Assembly (NCBI RefSeq): GCF_001280085.1
Contig: NZ_LGED01000210.1
Span: 1-64,000 of the forward strand
From: Saccharothrix sp. NRRL B-16348
GTDB taxonomy: Bacteria > Actinomycetota > Actinomycetes > Mycobacteriales > Pseudonocardiaceae
Length of the DNA stretch: 64,000 bases
Direction: 5' to 3'
The notes beneath the pieces were generated by a model. That model did not search any database, was not told the origin of the DNA, and saw only the letters and a program-made list of their open reading frames with translations. Both the position numbers and the translations under genes were made by a program. Positions 7,162 through 18,516 of the stretch are shown here, piece by piece; position 1 is the first letter of the stretch, and every line of letters begins with the position of its first letter.

Positions 7162-9953
7162 CGCTTCCCACGCCGGGCCAGCGCCGCGCGCCGCGCCTGC
7201 GCCCGGTCGGCCGCGTCGGTGCGCGCCGGTTCCGCCGCCGCGCCGCCGACCAGCTCGGACATGGCCCGCACGGTGGGGCGGCGGAACAGTTCGGCCACCG
7301 CGAGGTCCAGGCCGAACGCGCTGTTGAGCGCGTCGCGCAGCCGCACGATGAGCAGCGAGTTGCCGCCCGCCTCGAAGAAGTTCCGGTCCACGTCCACGGT
7401 CCGGCCCAACAGCGCCGACCACACCTCGGCCACCCGCTGCTCGGCCTCGGTGGCCGGCGGCACGTGCCGCGGCCGCGCGGGCGCCGCCTTCGCCGCCGAC
7501 CGGGCCAGCGCGTGCCGGTCCACGGTCCCGTCGGGTCGCAGCGGCAGGTCCGGCACGACCACGACCCGGCTCGGCACGAGGTAACCGGGCAGGTGCGCCC
7601 GCAGGTGCGTCTCGACGTCCGGCGGCGAGGCGGTCGAGACGACCGCCACCACCCCGTCGGTCAACGCGCACGCCTGCGTCACCGCCGGGTGGTCGAGCAC
7701 CGCCGCCTCGACCACCACGGCGTCGCCGACCAGCTCCAGCCGCCCGTCGGCGGTGTGCCGCGCGCGGTCGCCGGTCGCGACGCCGTCCAGGTGCAACGCC
7801 CCTGCGACACCCGGCGGGACGGGCTGCGAGCGCTCGTCCAGCACTCGCGCCACGACCGCGCGCAGCGGCCGTCCGATCGTGACCGGCTCGTCCGGGCTCA
7901 CCCGGCCGCCCACGGCGAAGACGCCCGCGACGCCGTAGACGTTGTGCACCGCCTCGGCTCCGGCGTCGTAAAGCGACCGCACCAGCGACGGGTGCAGCAC
8001 GTCGCCGGTGGACAGGACCACCGGCGCGACGTCGCCCAGCCGACCGAGCAGCGCGGGCGTTCCGCAGACCAGCGTGGCCGCCTTGACGTCGTCGGTCACC
8101 CGGCCGCCCGCGGCGAGCGCGGCGAACACCTCGAACAGCGCCGTCCCGGAGGCCAGGGAGCTGATCGGCGCGGCGCACGCGACCGGCGGCAGGTCCCGCC
8201 GCGCCCACTCCAGCAGGTCGCCGAGCACCCGGTGGTCGAACTCCACGCCGCGCGACTCGCTGGTGTGCGCCACGAACGCCGCGCCGGCCGCACCGCCCAC
8301 CCGGTCGTCCGGTCCGACGAGGGATGACACGAGCGTCACGGGCAGGTCCTCGAAGACGCCGCCGGAGTGGGCGTCGGACAGCACCAGTGCCGCGCCCGAG
8401 TCCCGGGCCATCGTCCGCAGCAGGTACGGCGGCAGGTCCGGGTCCAGCAGCACGCAGGTGCCGCCCGCCTTGAACACGCCGAGGACCGCCGCCACGAACT
8501 CGCCGGACAACGGCAGGCACACCGCCACGCGTGACGCCGCCGCGTGCCGTGCGACCCGGTTGGCCAGCGCCTCCACCTCGGCGTAGGTCCACACCCGCCC
8601 GCGCGCCTCGACCGCCACGGCGTCGGGGGAGCGGTCGACCTGCTCCTCGACCAGCCGGTGCGGCTCGACGCCGCGCGGGAGGTCGGGTTCTGCCCAGCTC
8701 CGCAGCTGCGCCGACTCCGCCTCGTCCGGCCGCACCAGCCGTGACACGGGCGCGTCCGGGTCGCGGCCGATCCGGCGCAGCACGGTCTCCAGCCGCGACA
8801 GCATCCGGTGGACGGTGTGCTCGTCGAACAGGTCCACCCGGTAGTCGAAGTGGGCGGCCAGGCCGTGCTCCGCCTCGGACAGCAGGACGTCCAGGTCCGC
8901 CTTGGCCGAGTCGAGCGACAGGTACGACGGTGTGAACCGCACGCCGCCGCCCCGCCGCGTGACCGGCGCGGTCTCGTAGCCGAACAGCACCTGGTAGATC
9001 GGGTCGTGCCCGGCCTCGCGCGGGATGCCCAGCGCCTGGGCCACGTCCTCGAACGGCAGGTCGGCGTGCTCCTGCGCGTCCAGCACGTCGTCGCGCACGT
9101 GCGCGAGCACCTCGGTGAACGTCGGGTCACCGGTGAACCGGGTCCGCGTGACCACGGTCTTGACCAGGTACCCGATCTGCCGCGCGCTCTCCACGGTGTC
9201 CCGGCCGGAGGTGGGCATGCCCAGCACGACGTCCGACGCGCCGTGCTGGTGCAGCAGCACCGCGCACGCGGCCTTGAGGAGCATGAACATCGACGCCCGC
9301 CGCTCCCGCGCGACCAGCCGCAGCGGTGCCACCACCTCGGGCGGGATCAGCCGCGTCGCCCGAGCCGTGCGGTAGTCGCTGGTGACCGGCCGCGGCCCCT
9401 TGAGCGGCAACGGGATCACCGGTGGGATGCCCTCCAGCCGCCGCACCCAGTGGTCCAGCGAGTCCGTCGAGTGCGGTACGTGCGGCGGCAGCGCGGGCAA
9501 CGGCGACGCCTCACCGCGGGTGAACGCGTCGTACAGGGCCGTGAGCTCGTCGAGGAACAGGTCGTGGGACGCGCCGTCGAACACGACGTGGTGCACGTTG
9601 ACCAGCAGCCGGTGCGCCTGGTCGCCGTCGCGCACGAGCCCGACCCGCAACAGCGGACCGCGCGACAGGTCGGACGGCTCCCGCGCGAACGCGTCCACGT
9701 CGATCGGACCGGGCGCGAGCGTGATCGGCGACGGCGGCGCCACCACCCGCACCAGGTCGCCGTCGACCTGCTGAAGGGTGGTGCGCAGCGCCGGGTGCCG
9801 CCGCACGACCTCGGTCAACGCCCGCGCCAACGCCTCCCGGTCCAGCGGGCCGTCCAGCCGCACGGAGAACGGGACGTTGTAGAACGGGTCGTTCGGCCGC
9901 AGGTGGGCCAGTGCCCACAGCCGCCGCTGGGTCGGAGTCGCCGGACCGTTCAC
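7158..9953 (-). CDS. NRPS module C-A*-T with a degenerate, probably inactive A domain
   Basis: The 931-aa protein has three parts. A condensation domain (residues ~5-430) has an intact HHVVFDG motif near residue 123. An adenylation-like domain (~450-830) and a carrier domain follow, with the attachment Ser in FFEAGGNSLL near residue 863. The A region has lost its catalytic signatures: the P-loop TSGSTGxPKG reads HTSESRGVEF, A5 (YGPTE) reads NVYGVAGVF, A8 is absent, and A10 reads LRPDGTVDRHAL with Thr in place of the catalytic Lys. The C and T domains look functional, so the carrier probably needs loading in trans, plausibly by the stand-alone A enzyme two genes downstream. The GTG start overlaps the MFS stop by 4 nt. 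This is the last carrier in the line, and no release domain follows. Confidence 0.9.
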   Translation of the reverse strand: MNGPATPTQRRLWALAHLRPNDPFYNVPFSVRLDGPLDREALARALTEVVRRHPALRTTLQQVDGDLVRVVAPPSPITLAPGPIDVDAFAREPSDLSRGPLLRVGLVRDGDQAHRLLVNVHHVVFDGASHDLFLDELTALYDAFTRGEASPLPALPPHVPHSTDSLDHWVRRLEGIPPVIPLPLKGPRPVTSDYRTARATRLIPPEVVAPLRLVARERRASMFMLLKAACAVLLHQHGASDVVLGMPTSGRDTVESARQIGYLVKTVVTRTRFTGDPTFTEVLAHVRDDVLDAQEHADLPFEDVAQALGIPREAGHDPIYQVLFGYETAPVTRRGGGVRFTPSYLSLDSAKADLDVLLSEAEHGLAAHFDYRVDLFDEHTVHRMLSRLETVLRRIGRDPDAPVSRLVRPDEAESAQLRSWAEPDLPRGVEPHRLVEEQVDRSPDAVAVEARGRVWTYAEVEALANRVARHAAASRVAVCLPLSGEFVAAVLGVFKAGGTCVLLDPDLPPYLLRTMARDSGAALVLSDAHSGGVFEDLPVTLVSSLVGPDDRVGGAAGAAFVAHTSESRGVEFDHRVLGDLLEWARRDLPPVACAAPISSLASGTALFEVFAALAAGGRVTDDVKAATLVCGTPALLGRLGDVAPVVLSTGDVLHPSLVRSLYDAGAEAVHNVYGVAGVFAVGGRVSPDEPVTIGRPLRAVVARVLDERSQPVPPGVAGALHLDGVATGDRARHTADGRLELVGDAVVVEAAVLDHPAVTQACALTDGVVAVVSTASPPDVETHLRAHLPGYLVPSRVVVVPDLPLRPDGTVDRHALARSAAKAAPARPRHVPPATEAEQRVAEVWSALLGRTVDVDRNFFEAGGNSLLIVRLRDALNSAFGLDLAVAELFRRPTVRAMSELVGGAAAEPARTDAADRAQARRAALARRGKR

Positions 9954-11173
9954 CGCTCCACCTCGCTCAACCGGGGCCGTCGGGCCGACGCGGTGAACGC
10001 CGCCGCGGCCAGCACCAGGAACACACCCGCCACCACGATCGACACGGCCACGCCCCACAGCGAGGCCGTCACACCACCCAGCGCCACGCCGATCACCATG
10101 AAGTTGGTCATGATCGCGTTCAGCAGGCCGATACCGCGACCGCGCAGGTCGTCGGGCAGGTCACGCAGCATCGTGTTCGCCGCGGGCACCTGGAACAGCC
10201 CCGCGCCGATCCCGGTGAGCGCGCACCACGACGCGACCGCGACCAGGCCGAGGTCGGCGTGCACCCATTCGGTCGGCGCGAGCAGCACGAGCGTCGCGCC
10301 GAACAGCGCGACCGACGCCACGAGCGCCGTGCTGAACGAGCTGAACCGCCGGAGCATCGCCGGACCCACCATCGCGGCCACCACGGAACCGCCCCCGAAC
10401 ACCGCCTGGGCGAACCCGTACTGCTCGGCGGGCAGCTCGAACACGGTCAGCAACTGCGCGTTGAGGTTCGTGGTGAACAGCCCGAACACCAGCATGATCG
10501 GCACCATGAAGGCGCTCATGAACCGCAGTGACGGGATGGCCAGCACGCGGCGGAACCCGTCGCGCAGCGCCTGCCAGTAGCGCTCGCCGCCCTCCCGGTG
10601 GACCGGTGCGCCCTTCAGCACGGCGAGGCTGCCCAGCAGCAGCGCGGAGACCACGAACGTGCTCGCGTCCAGCACCAGGACCACCGGCACGCTGCCGACC
10701 GCCACCAGCACACCGCCCAGCGCCGGACCGAGCAGGTTGAGGGTGTGCGCGGTGCTCTGGAACAACGCCACCGCCGTCGGCAGGCTGTGCCCGCCGACGA
10801 ACAGGGGGAGGGCCGCGATCCGGGCGTTCTCGAAGACCGTCTTGCCCACGCCCTGGAGCAGGATCAGCACGAGCAGCAGCCACACCGAGTCCAGCGCCGG
10901 GATCATGGCCAGTACGATCACCAGCCGGGCCAGGTCGGAGCCGATCAGCAGGGTCCGCTTGGGCAGCCGGTCGATGACCGGGCCGATGAACGCGCCCAGC
11001 ACGCCCATCGGCAGCAGTTGCGCCATGACGACCAGCGCGATGACCACCGGGTTGCGGGTCAGCGTGGCGACCACGTAGATCAGCACGATCCGCGTCATCG
11101 CGTCGCCCAGGAACGACACGACGCAGGCGATGTAGTACCTGATGTACGTGGCGTCCTTCAGCAGCTCGATCAC
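9950..11173 (-). CDS. MFS transporter, probable exporter of the NRPS/PKS product
   Basis: The 407-aa product is hydrophobic throughout, with about 12 predicted membrane segments. The MFS signature between TM2 and TM3 reads GPVIDRLPKRTLLIGSDLAR, and family-typical features include an early SFLGDAMTRIVLIYVVATL helix. It belongs to the MFS_3/enterobactin-exporter-like group that often accompanies NRPS clusters. The GTG start at 11173 overlaps the stop of the luciferase-like monooxygenase, and its own stop overlaps the next NRPS start, so it is cotranslated with the assembly line. Self-resistance and export of the peptide product is the likely job; this rests on family and context. Confidence 0.87.
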   Translation of the reverse strand: MIELLKDATYIRYYIACVVSFLGDAMTRIVLIYVVATLTRNPVVIALVVMAQLLPMGVLGAFIGPVIDRLPKRTLLIGSDLARLVIVLAMIPALDSVWLLLVLILLQGVGKTVFENARIAALPLFVGGHSLPTAVALFQSTAHTLNLLGPALGGVLVAVGSVPVVLVLDASTFVVSALLLGSLAVLKGAPVHREGGERYWQALRDGFRRVLAIPSLRFMSAFMVPIMLVFGLFTTNLNAQLLTVFELPAEQYGFAQAVFGGGSVVAAMVGPAMLRRFSSFSTALVASVALFGATLVLLAPTEWVHADLGLVAVASWCALTGIGAGLFQVPAANTMLRDLPDDLRGRGIGLLNAIMTNFMVIGVALGGVTASLWGVAVSIVVAGVFLVLAAAAFTASARRPRLSEVER

Positions 11174-12369
11174 GACGAGGCCCCTCGTCGCGCGTAGCGG
11201 TCCTTCAGCTCGGTGAGGTGCTCCAGGCCGCCCAGCACGGCGTCGGGAGCCGGCCCGAAGTCGACCAGGCAGGCGATCTCGTCCACGCCGATGTCCACCA
11301 GGTCCTCGACCAGGGACTCGCACTTGTCCGGTGTGCCCAGCAGCGCGGAGTTGTCGAAGTACCGCTCGAACGCGGAGGACAGCATCGCCTCCCGCCCGGC
11401 GTCGTCGAGTAGGGCGAAGGCGCTGTCGACGTTGTCCTGCTGGGACAGGAACGTCCTCAGGTAGCCGATCAGCGGTTCCCGCACGGCCCGCTTGACGGTG
11501 TCGTCGTCGGTGCCGAGGAAGGTGTGCGCCATGACGGCGACGCGGCCGGTGTGGTCGTCGGGCAGCGCCCGCCGGTACGCGGCGATCTTGTCCGCGAGGT
11601 CGCGTGGCCGTCCGCCGACGAGCGCGGTGAGCACGTTCGCGCCGATCCGACCCGCCCGCACGAACGTGTCGACGCTGCCCTGCGACGAGATCCACACCGG
11701 CAGCCGCGGCTGGAGCGGTCGGGGCAGGGTGCGGACCTCGACGGTCACGCCGTCCGGTCGGGCCATCGGCACGGACTCGCCCGCCCACAGCCGCTGGACG
11801 GTGTCCAGGGACTCGAACATGACGTCCTTGCGACGCCGGTGCCGGTCCGGGTCGCCGCCCGGGGCGAGCAGGAAGTCGTCCGGGTGCCAGCCGGACGCGG
11901 CGGAGATCGCGACCCGGCCGCCGGACAGGTTGTCCACGACCGCCCACTCCTCGGCGATCCGGACCGGGTGGTGCAGCGGCACGGCGACGCTGCCTGCCCG
12001 GATCTCGACCCGCTCGGTGACCGCGGCGATCGCCGCCGCGACCACCGACGGGTTCGGGTACAGCCCGCCGAAGTCGACGAAGTGCCGCTCGGGCACCCAG
12101 ATCGCGGTGAACCCGAGCCGGTCGGCGTGCCGGGCGCAGTCGAGCAGGAGGTCGTACTTGCCGGGGCCTTCGGCCGAGCCGTCGCCGGAGAAGAAGAACA
12201 GGCTGAAGTCCATCGCGCTGGTCTCCCGGCGGGGCCGGCGTGGCGTCGCGGCGACCGCCGGGGGAGCTGGCGGCTTCAACTCGCGCTCCCGCATCGCCCG
12301 CTCCAGCACGGCGCGTTGTCCGGGTGCGAGGGCGGCGATGCGCGCTCGGATTTCTTGCTGGTCAGCCAT
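11170..12369 (-). CDS. Luciferase-like FMN-dependent monooxygenase (MupA/Atu3666-type), carrier-line tailoring
   Basis: The 399-aa product has a luciferase-like monooxygenase core from about residue 52 (MDFSLFFFSGDGS), with family blocks IWVPERHFVDFGG, RIAEEWAVVDNLSGGRVAISAASGWHPDDF and PVWISSQGS. This subfamily typically lies in, or is fused to, PKS/NRPS lines and oxidises carrier-bound intermediates. Residues 1-50 are an extra N-terminal arm (IRARIAALAPGQRAVLERAMRE, then a Pro/Arg-rich stretch) resembling the LSPxxRALLExxL linkers and docking helices of megasynthases. The gene overlaps the PKS stop by 8 nt. The inferred role is FMN/O2-dependent oxidation of the PKS ACP-bound chain; the exact reaction is not readable. 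Confidence 0.85.
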   Translation of the reverse strand: MADQQEIRARIAALAPGQRAVLERAMRERELKPPAPPAVAATPRRPRRETSAMDFSLFFFSGDGSAEGPGKYDLLLDCARHADRLGFTAIWVPERHFVDFGGLYPNPSVVAAAIAAVTERVEIRAGSVAVPLHHPVRIAEEWAVVDNLSGGRVAISAASGWHPDDFLLAPGGDPDRHRRRKDVMFESLDTVQRLWAGESVPMARPDGVTVEVRTLPRPLQPRLPVWISSQGSVDTFVRAGRIGANVLTALVGGRPRDLADKIAAYRRALPDDHTGRVAVMAHTFLGTDDDTVKRAVREPLIGYLRTFLSQQDNVDSAFALLDDAGREAMLSSAFERYFDNSALLGTPDKCESLVEDLVDIGVDEIACLVDFGPAPDAVLGGLEHLTELKDRYARRGASS

Positions 12370-15300
12370 CGTGTCCTCGCAACCGTGCCTCGGCCTCCTC
12401 CGGCGACAGGCTCTCGACCTCGCGCAGCAGGGCTTCGAACTCGTCGGGACCACCGTCCACGGCCTGGTGCGCGCGGATGGCCGCGGCCAGGGCCGACACG
12501 GTCGGGGCCTCGAAGATCACGCTCGCCGGCATGTCCCCGTGGACCTGCCGCAGCCGCGCCATGACCTGGATCGCGAACAGCGAGTTGCCGCCCAGGTCGT
12601 GGAAATCGTCGTCCGGGCCGATCGACGGCACGCCGAGCACCTCGCGCCACACCGCACCCACACCCCGCGCCACCTCGTCGTCAGGCCACACGGCCACCGG
12701 ATCCCAGTCGCCCGCCGGGGCGCGCGGCACGTCCGCGAACACCGCCGCGGTCTGCTCCGCCTGGTCGGCCACCAGGTCCTCGAAGTCCACAGTGGACACC
12801 AGGACCTGGGTGAGCCGGCTGTGCAGCACCGATTCGGCGATCGCGAGGCCGTCGGCGGCCGGGATGCCGTGGTCGCGCCGGGTGCGCTCGAACCGCTCGC
12901 GCAGCTCCGGCATCCCCGCGACCTGCCGCTCCAGCCAGTCGTCCCGGTCCCACTGACCCCAGTCGACCGACACCGCGCCGGTGGCGTGCGCGAACGCGTC
13001 GAGGAACGCGGCCGCCGCGCAGTTCTCCAACTGGCCGATGCCGCCCACCACACCGGTCGTGGACGAGGCCAGCAGGAAGAAGTCCGGTTCGTCGTCGGCC
13101 ACCAGCTCGTGCAGCGCCAGCGTGGACACCACGCGCCCGGCCAGCACCGGCAGGGCCTCGGCGCGGGTCTTCACCACGGACAGGCCTGAACCGCGGGCCC
13201 CGTCGGCGTGCACGACACCCCGGATGCGGCCGAGCTCGGCACGTGCGACGGCGACGGCGCGCGCCGCCTGCCCGCGGTCGGTCAGGTCCGCGCGCACGAA
13301 CGAGCCCACGCCCGGCGGCTCCTCGTCGTCCCCGACGAGCACGACCCGGGCACCCGCCCGCGCCAGGTGCTCGGCGAACACCGGGCCCGCCGTCCCCGAA
13401 CCCCCCGTGACCAGGTAGCCGCCACCCGGCCGCCACGGGCTCTGCGCCGCCTCCAGCCGCACCGGCGTGAACGACCTGGTCCAGCGGCGGCCCGCTCGGT
13501 GGGCGACCAGGGGTTCGCGCTGGTCGTGCGTCAGTTCGGCGACCAGGTCCGCGGTGTCGGCGTCCAGCGGCACGTCCACGCACCGGTAGGTCGAGCCCGC
13601 GAATTCCTGGGTCAGCACGGTCGCGGCGTGGACCGTGGCGCGCTCCGGCAGCCGCACCCGGTCGCCGACCACGTCGTGCAGGTCGTTGACCAGCACGTCG
13701 CAGCGCACCGCCGCGGCGTCACCCGCCTCGGCCAGCGCCTGCGCCAGGTGCAGGAGCGTGAACAGCCCCGCGTCCTGCACGTCCTCGAACGGCGCGCGGT
13801 CGGCGTCGGTCACGCTCCACGCGTGCACGACCCGCTGCGGCAACCCGCCGTCCCGGCGCAACTCGTCCACCAGGCGGGTGAAGTGCTCGCGTCGGCCGCC
13901 GTCCAGCACGAACCCCTCCGCGTCGCGGGAGAACTCGCGACCCCGGCGCACGGCCGTCACGACGTGACCCCCTGCCCGCAAGGCTTCGGTCAGGCGTCGC
14001 GCCAGGCCGGTCGCGTCCTCGAACACCAGCCACGCCGCCCGCGGCACCGGCTCGCCGGTGAGCGGGGCCGGTCGCCACGCCGGCACGTACGTCCACCGCG
14101 CCGGGTCGTGCCGCCGCGTCCGCTCAACCTCCTCGGTTCGGGGCAGCAGGTACTCGCGCCGCTCGAACGGGTAGGTCGGCAGGGGCGTCCGGCGCCGCCG
14201 CTCACCGCCGCGCACCGCCGCCCAGTCGACCGGCACACCGTGCCGCCACAGGTCGGCCAGGCCGCGCGCCAGCGCCTCGCTCTCGGTGAACCCCTTCGGC
14301 AGCAGCGTCACGACCGGGTTGCCGTTGCGGCGCGCCGGCCCGCTCAACGCCCGTCCCGGTCCGACCTCGACCATCAGCCGGTCGGTCGCCAGCAACGTGG
14401 TGACGCCGTCGGCGAACCGGACCGGCTGCCGGGCGTGCGAGACCCAGTAGTCGGGATCGGTGGCCTGCTCGTCGGTGATCCACGTGCCCGTCACGTTGGA
14501 CAGGAACGGCACCGCCGGCTCGTCCAGCGCGATCCCGCGCACCACCTCGGCCAGGCCGGGCAGCGCGGGGTCGACCATCGGCGAGTGGAAGGCGTGCGAG
14601 GTCTCCACCGCCGTGTGCGCGATGCCGCGCGCGTCGAGCCGCCGCGCCACCTCGGCGATCTCCTCGTCCGTGCCCGCGACGACGCAGGCGTTCGGCGCGT
14701 TGACGCCGGCGATCGTGCCGTGCCCGTCGAGCACGTCGGCCAGCCCGGCCTCGTCCAGCGCGACGCTGATCATCCGGCCGGGCGGCAGGTCCTGCATGAG
14801 CCCGGCCCTGGCCTCGACCACGCGCAGCGCGTCGCGCAGCGTGAAGACACCCGCCAGGCACGCCGCGACGAACTCGCCGAGGCTGTGCCCGAGCATCGCG
14901 TCCGGCCGCACGCCCCACGACCCGAGCAGCCGCGCCAACGAGTAGTCCAGGCAGAACATCGCCGGTTGCGTGTGCGCGGTCCGGCGCAGCCGCTCGCGGC
15001 TGCCCTCGTCGCGGGCGAACGCGACCTGCCGGACGTCCCAGCCGAGCAGCTCCGCGCACTCGTCCATCGCGGCGCGGAACACCGGCTCGCGCTCGTACAG
15101 CTCCGCGCCCATGCCCGGGTACTGGCTGCCCTGGCCGGGGAACAGGAACACCACCGACGGCGGCCCGTCGGTCCGCGTGGCGGGCGAGGACGCCTCCAAC
15201 GCCTCGACCGCGCCGTCCAGGTCCCGGCACACGACCGCCCGGCGGTGGGCGAACGCCGTCCGGCCCACCTGGAGGGTGTGCGCCACGTCGGCCAGCTCGC

Positions 15301-16791
15301 CGTGGGCGCGCAGGCGTTCGGCGGCCGCCTCCGCCACGTCGACGCGCGAGGAGAGGTGGCGCACGATGGTCGCCGCCTCGGCCAGCTCGCCCCGCGTCCG
15401 CAGGTGCTCGGCGAGCCGGGCCGTGGCCGCGTCCAGGGCGGCCGGCGTGCGCGCCGACAGCGGCAGGACCCGCCACTCCCGGCCCGGGTCGGCGGCCGGG
15501 ACGTCGGGCGCGGCCTCCAGCACGACGTGCGCGTTCGTGCCGCCGATGCCGAACGAGCTGACGCCGGCCCGCGGCGGGTGGTCGGACGCGGGCCAGTCCT
15601 GGCCACGCGCGCTGACCCGGAACGGGCTCGCGGCCAGGCCGGTCTCCGGGTTGGGCCGCTCGAAGTGCAGCGTGCCGGGGATGTGGCGGTGCTCCAGCGC
15701 GAGCACCGCCTTGATCAGCCCGGCCACGCCCGCCGCGGCGTCCAGGTGCCCGATGGAGGACTTCACCGAGCCCAGCACCGCCGACGCGCCCGGACCGAAC
15801 GCGTCGGTCAGCGCGCGGACCTCGATCGGGTCGCCCAACGACGTGCCTGTGCCGTGCGCCTCGACGTACCCGACCGTCGCCGGGTCCACCTCGGCCACCG
15901 CGAGCGCCTCGGCGATCGCGGCCGCCTGGCCGTCCGGTGACGGCGCGGTGAACCCGACCTTGGCCGCGCCGTCGTTGTTGACCGTCGAACCGAGGATCAC
16001 CGCGCGGACGTGGTCGCCGTCGGCCAGCGCGTCCTCCAGGCGCCGCAGCACGACCACGCCCACGCCGTCGCCCACGACCGTGCCACCGGCCGCGGCGTCG
16101 AACGGGCGGCAGCGGCCGTCCCGGGACAGGATGCCGCCCTCGTCGTACCGGTAGCCGCGCCGGTCGAGCAGCCGCACGGCCGCGCCGCCCGCCAGGGCCA
16201 GGTCGCACTCGTCCAGCAACAGGCTCTGGCACGCCATGTGCACGGCCACCAGGGACGACGAGCACGCCGTCTGGATCGTCATGCTCGGTCCGGTCAGGTC
16301 GAGCTTGTAGGACACCCGCAGCGCGGGCATGTCCGGGTCGTTGCCGACCGCGACCTGCAACGGGTGGAACAGCTCGCCCGCCCGCGGGTGGCGCGCGATC
16401 CGGTCGAAGCGGTAGCCGCTGGTGGCGGTGCCCGCGAACACGCCGACCCGGCCGCCGAAGTCCGCGGGCACGTGGCCCGCGTCCTCCAGCGCCTGCCACG
16501 AGGACTCCAGCAGCAACCGGTGCGCCGGGTCGGTCGTCTCCGCCTCGGCCCGGGTGAAGCCGAAGAAGTCCGCGTCGAACAGGGCCGGACCGTCGATCAC
16601 CCCGGCGGAGCGGACGTAGTCCGGGTCGGCGAGCTGGTCGGCGGACACGCCCGCCTCCGCCAACTCGGCTTCGGTGAAGTGCGTGATGCCCTCACGCCCC
16701 GCCACCAGCGCCGCCCAGAACTCGTCGAGGTCGCGGGCGCCGGGGAACCGGCCGCTCATGCCGACGACCGCGATGCCCCTGGCTGGTTCGG

Positions 16792-16795
<4 letters not shown>
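12362..16795 (-). CDS. Type I PKS module KS-AT-KR(inactive)-ACP, malonyl-specific
   Basis: The 1477-aa protein starts with IAVVGMSGRFPGA. The KS has its active Cys in TACSSSLVAV (~residue 177) and both His motifs (EAHGTGT, KSSIGHLDAAAG). The AT has GHSLGEF (~635) and HAFHS, the pattern of malonyl-CoA selectivity. A KR-like region has TGGSGTAG (~1132), but the catalytic Tyr position reads Asn: GQLENCAAAAFLDAF instead of GxxNYAAANAFLDA. The ACP attachment Ser is in DLGGNSLFAI (~1400). The KR is therefore probably dead, leaving a beta-keto group unless the SDR acts. The GTG start overlaps the stop of the Thr-activating NRPS by 4 nt. It would extend the Thr-terminated peptide by two carbons. Confidence 0.93.
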
Positions 16796-18512
<1,717 letters not shown>

Positions 18513-18516
<4 letters not shown>

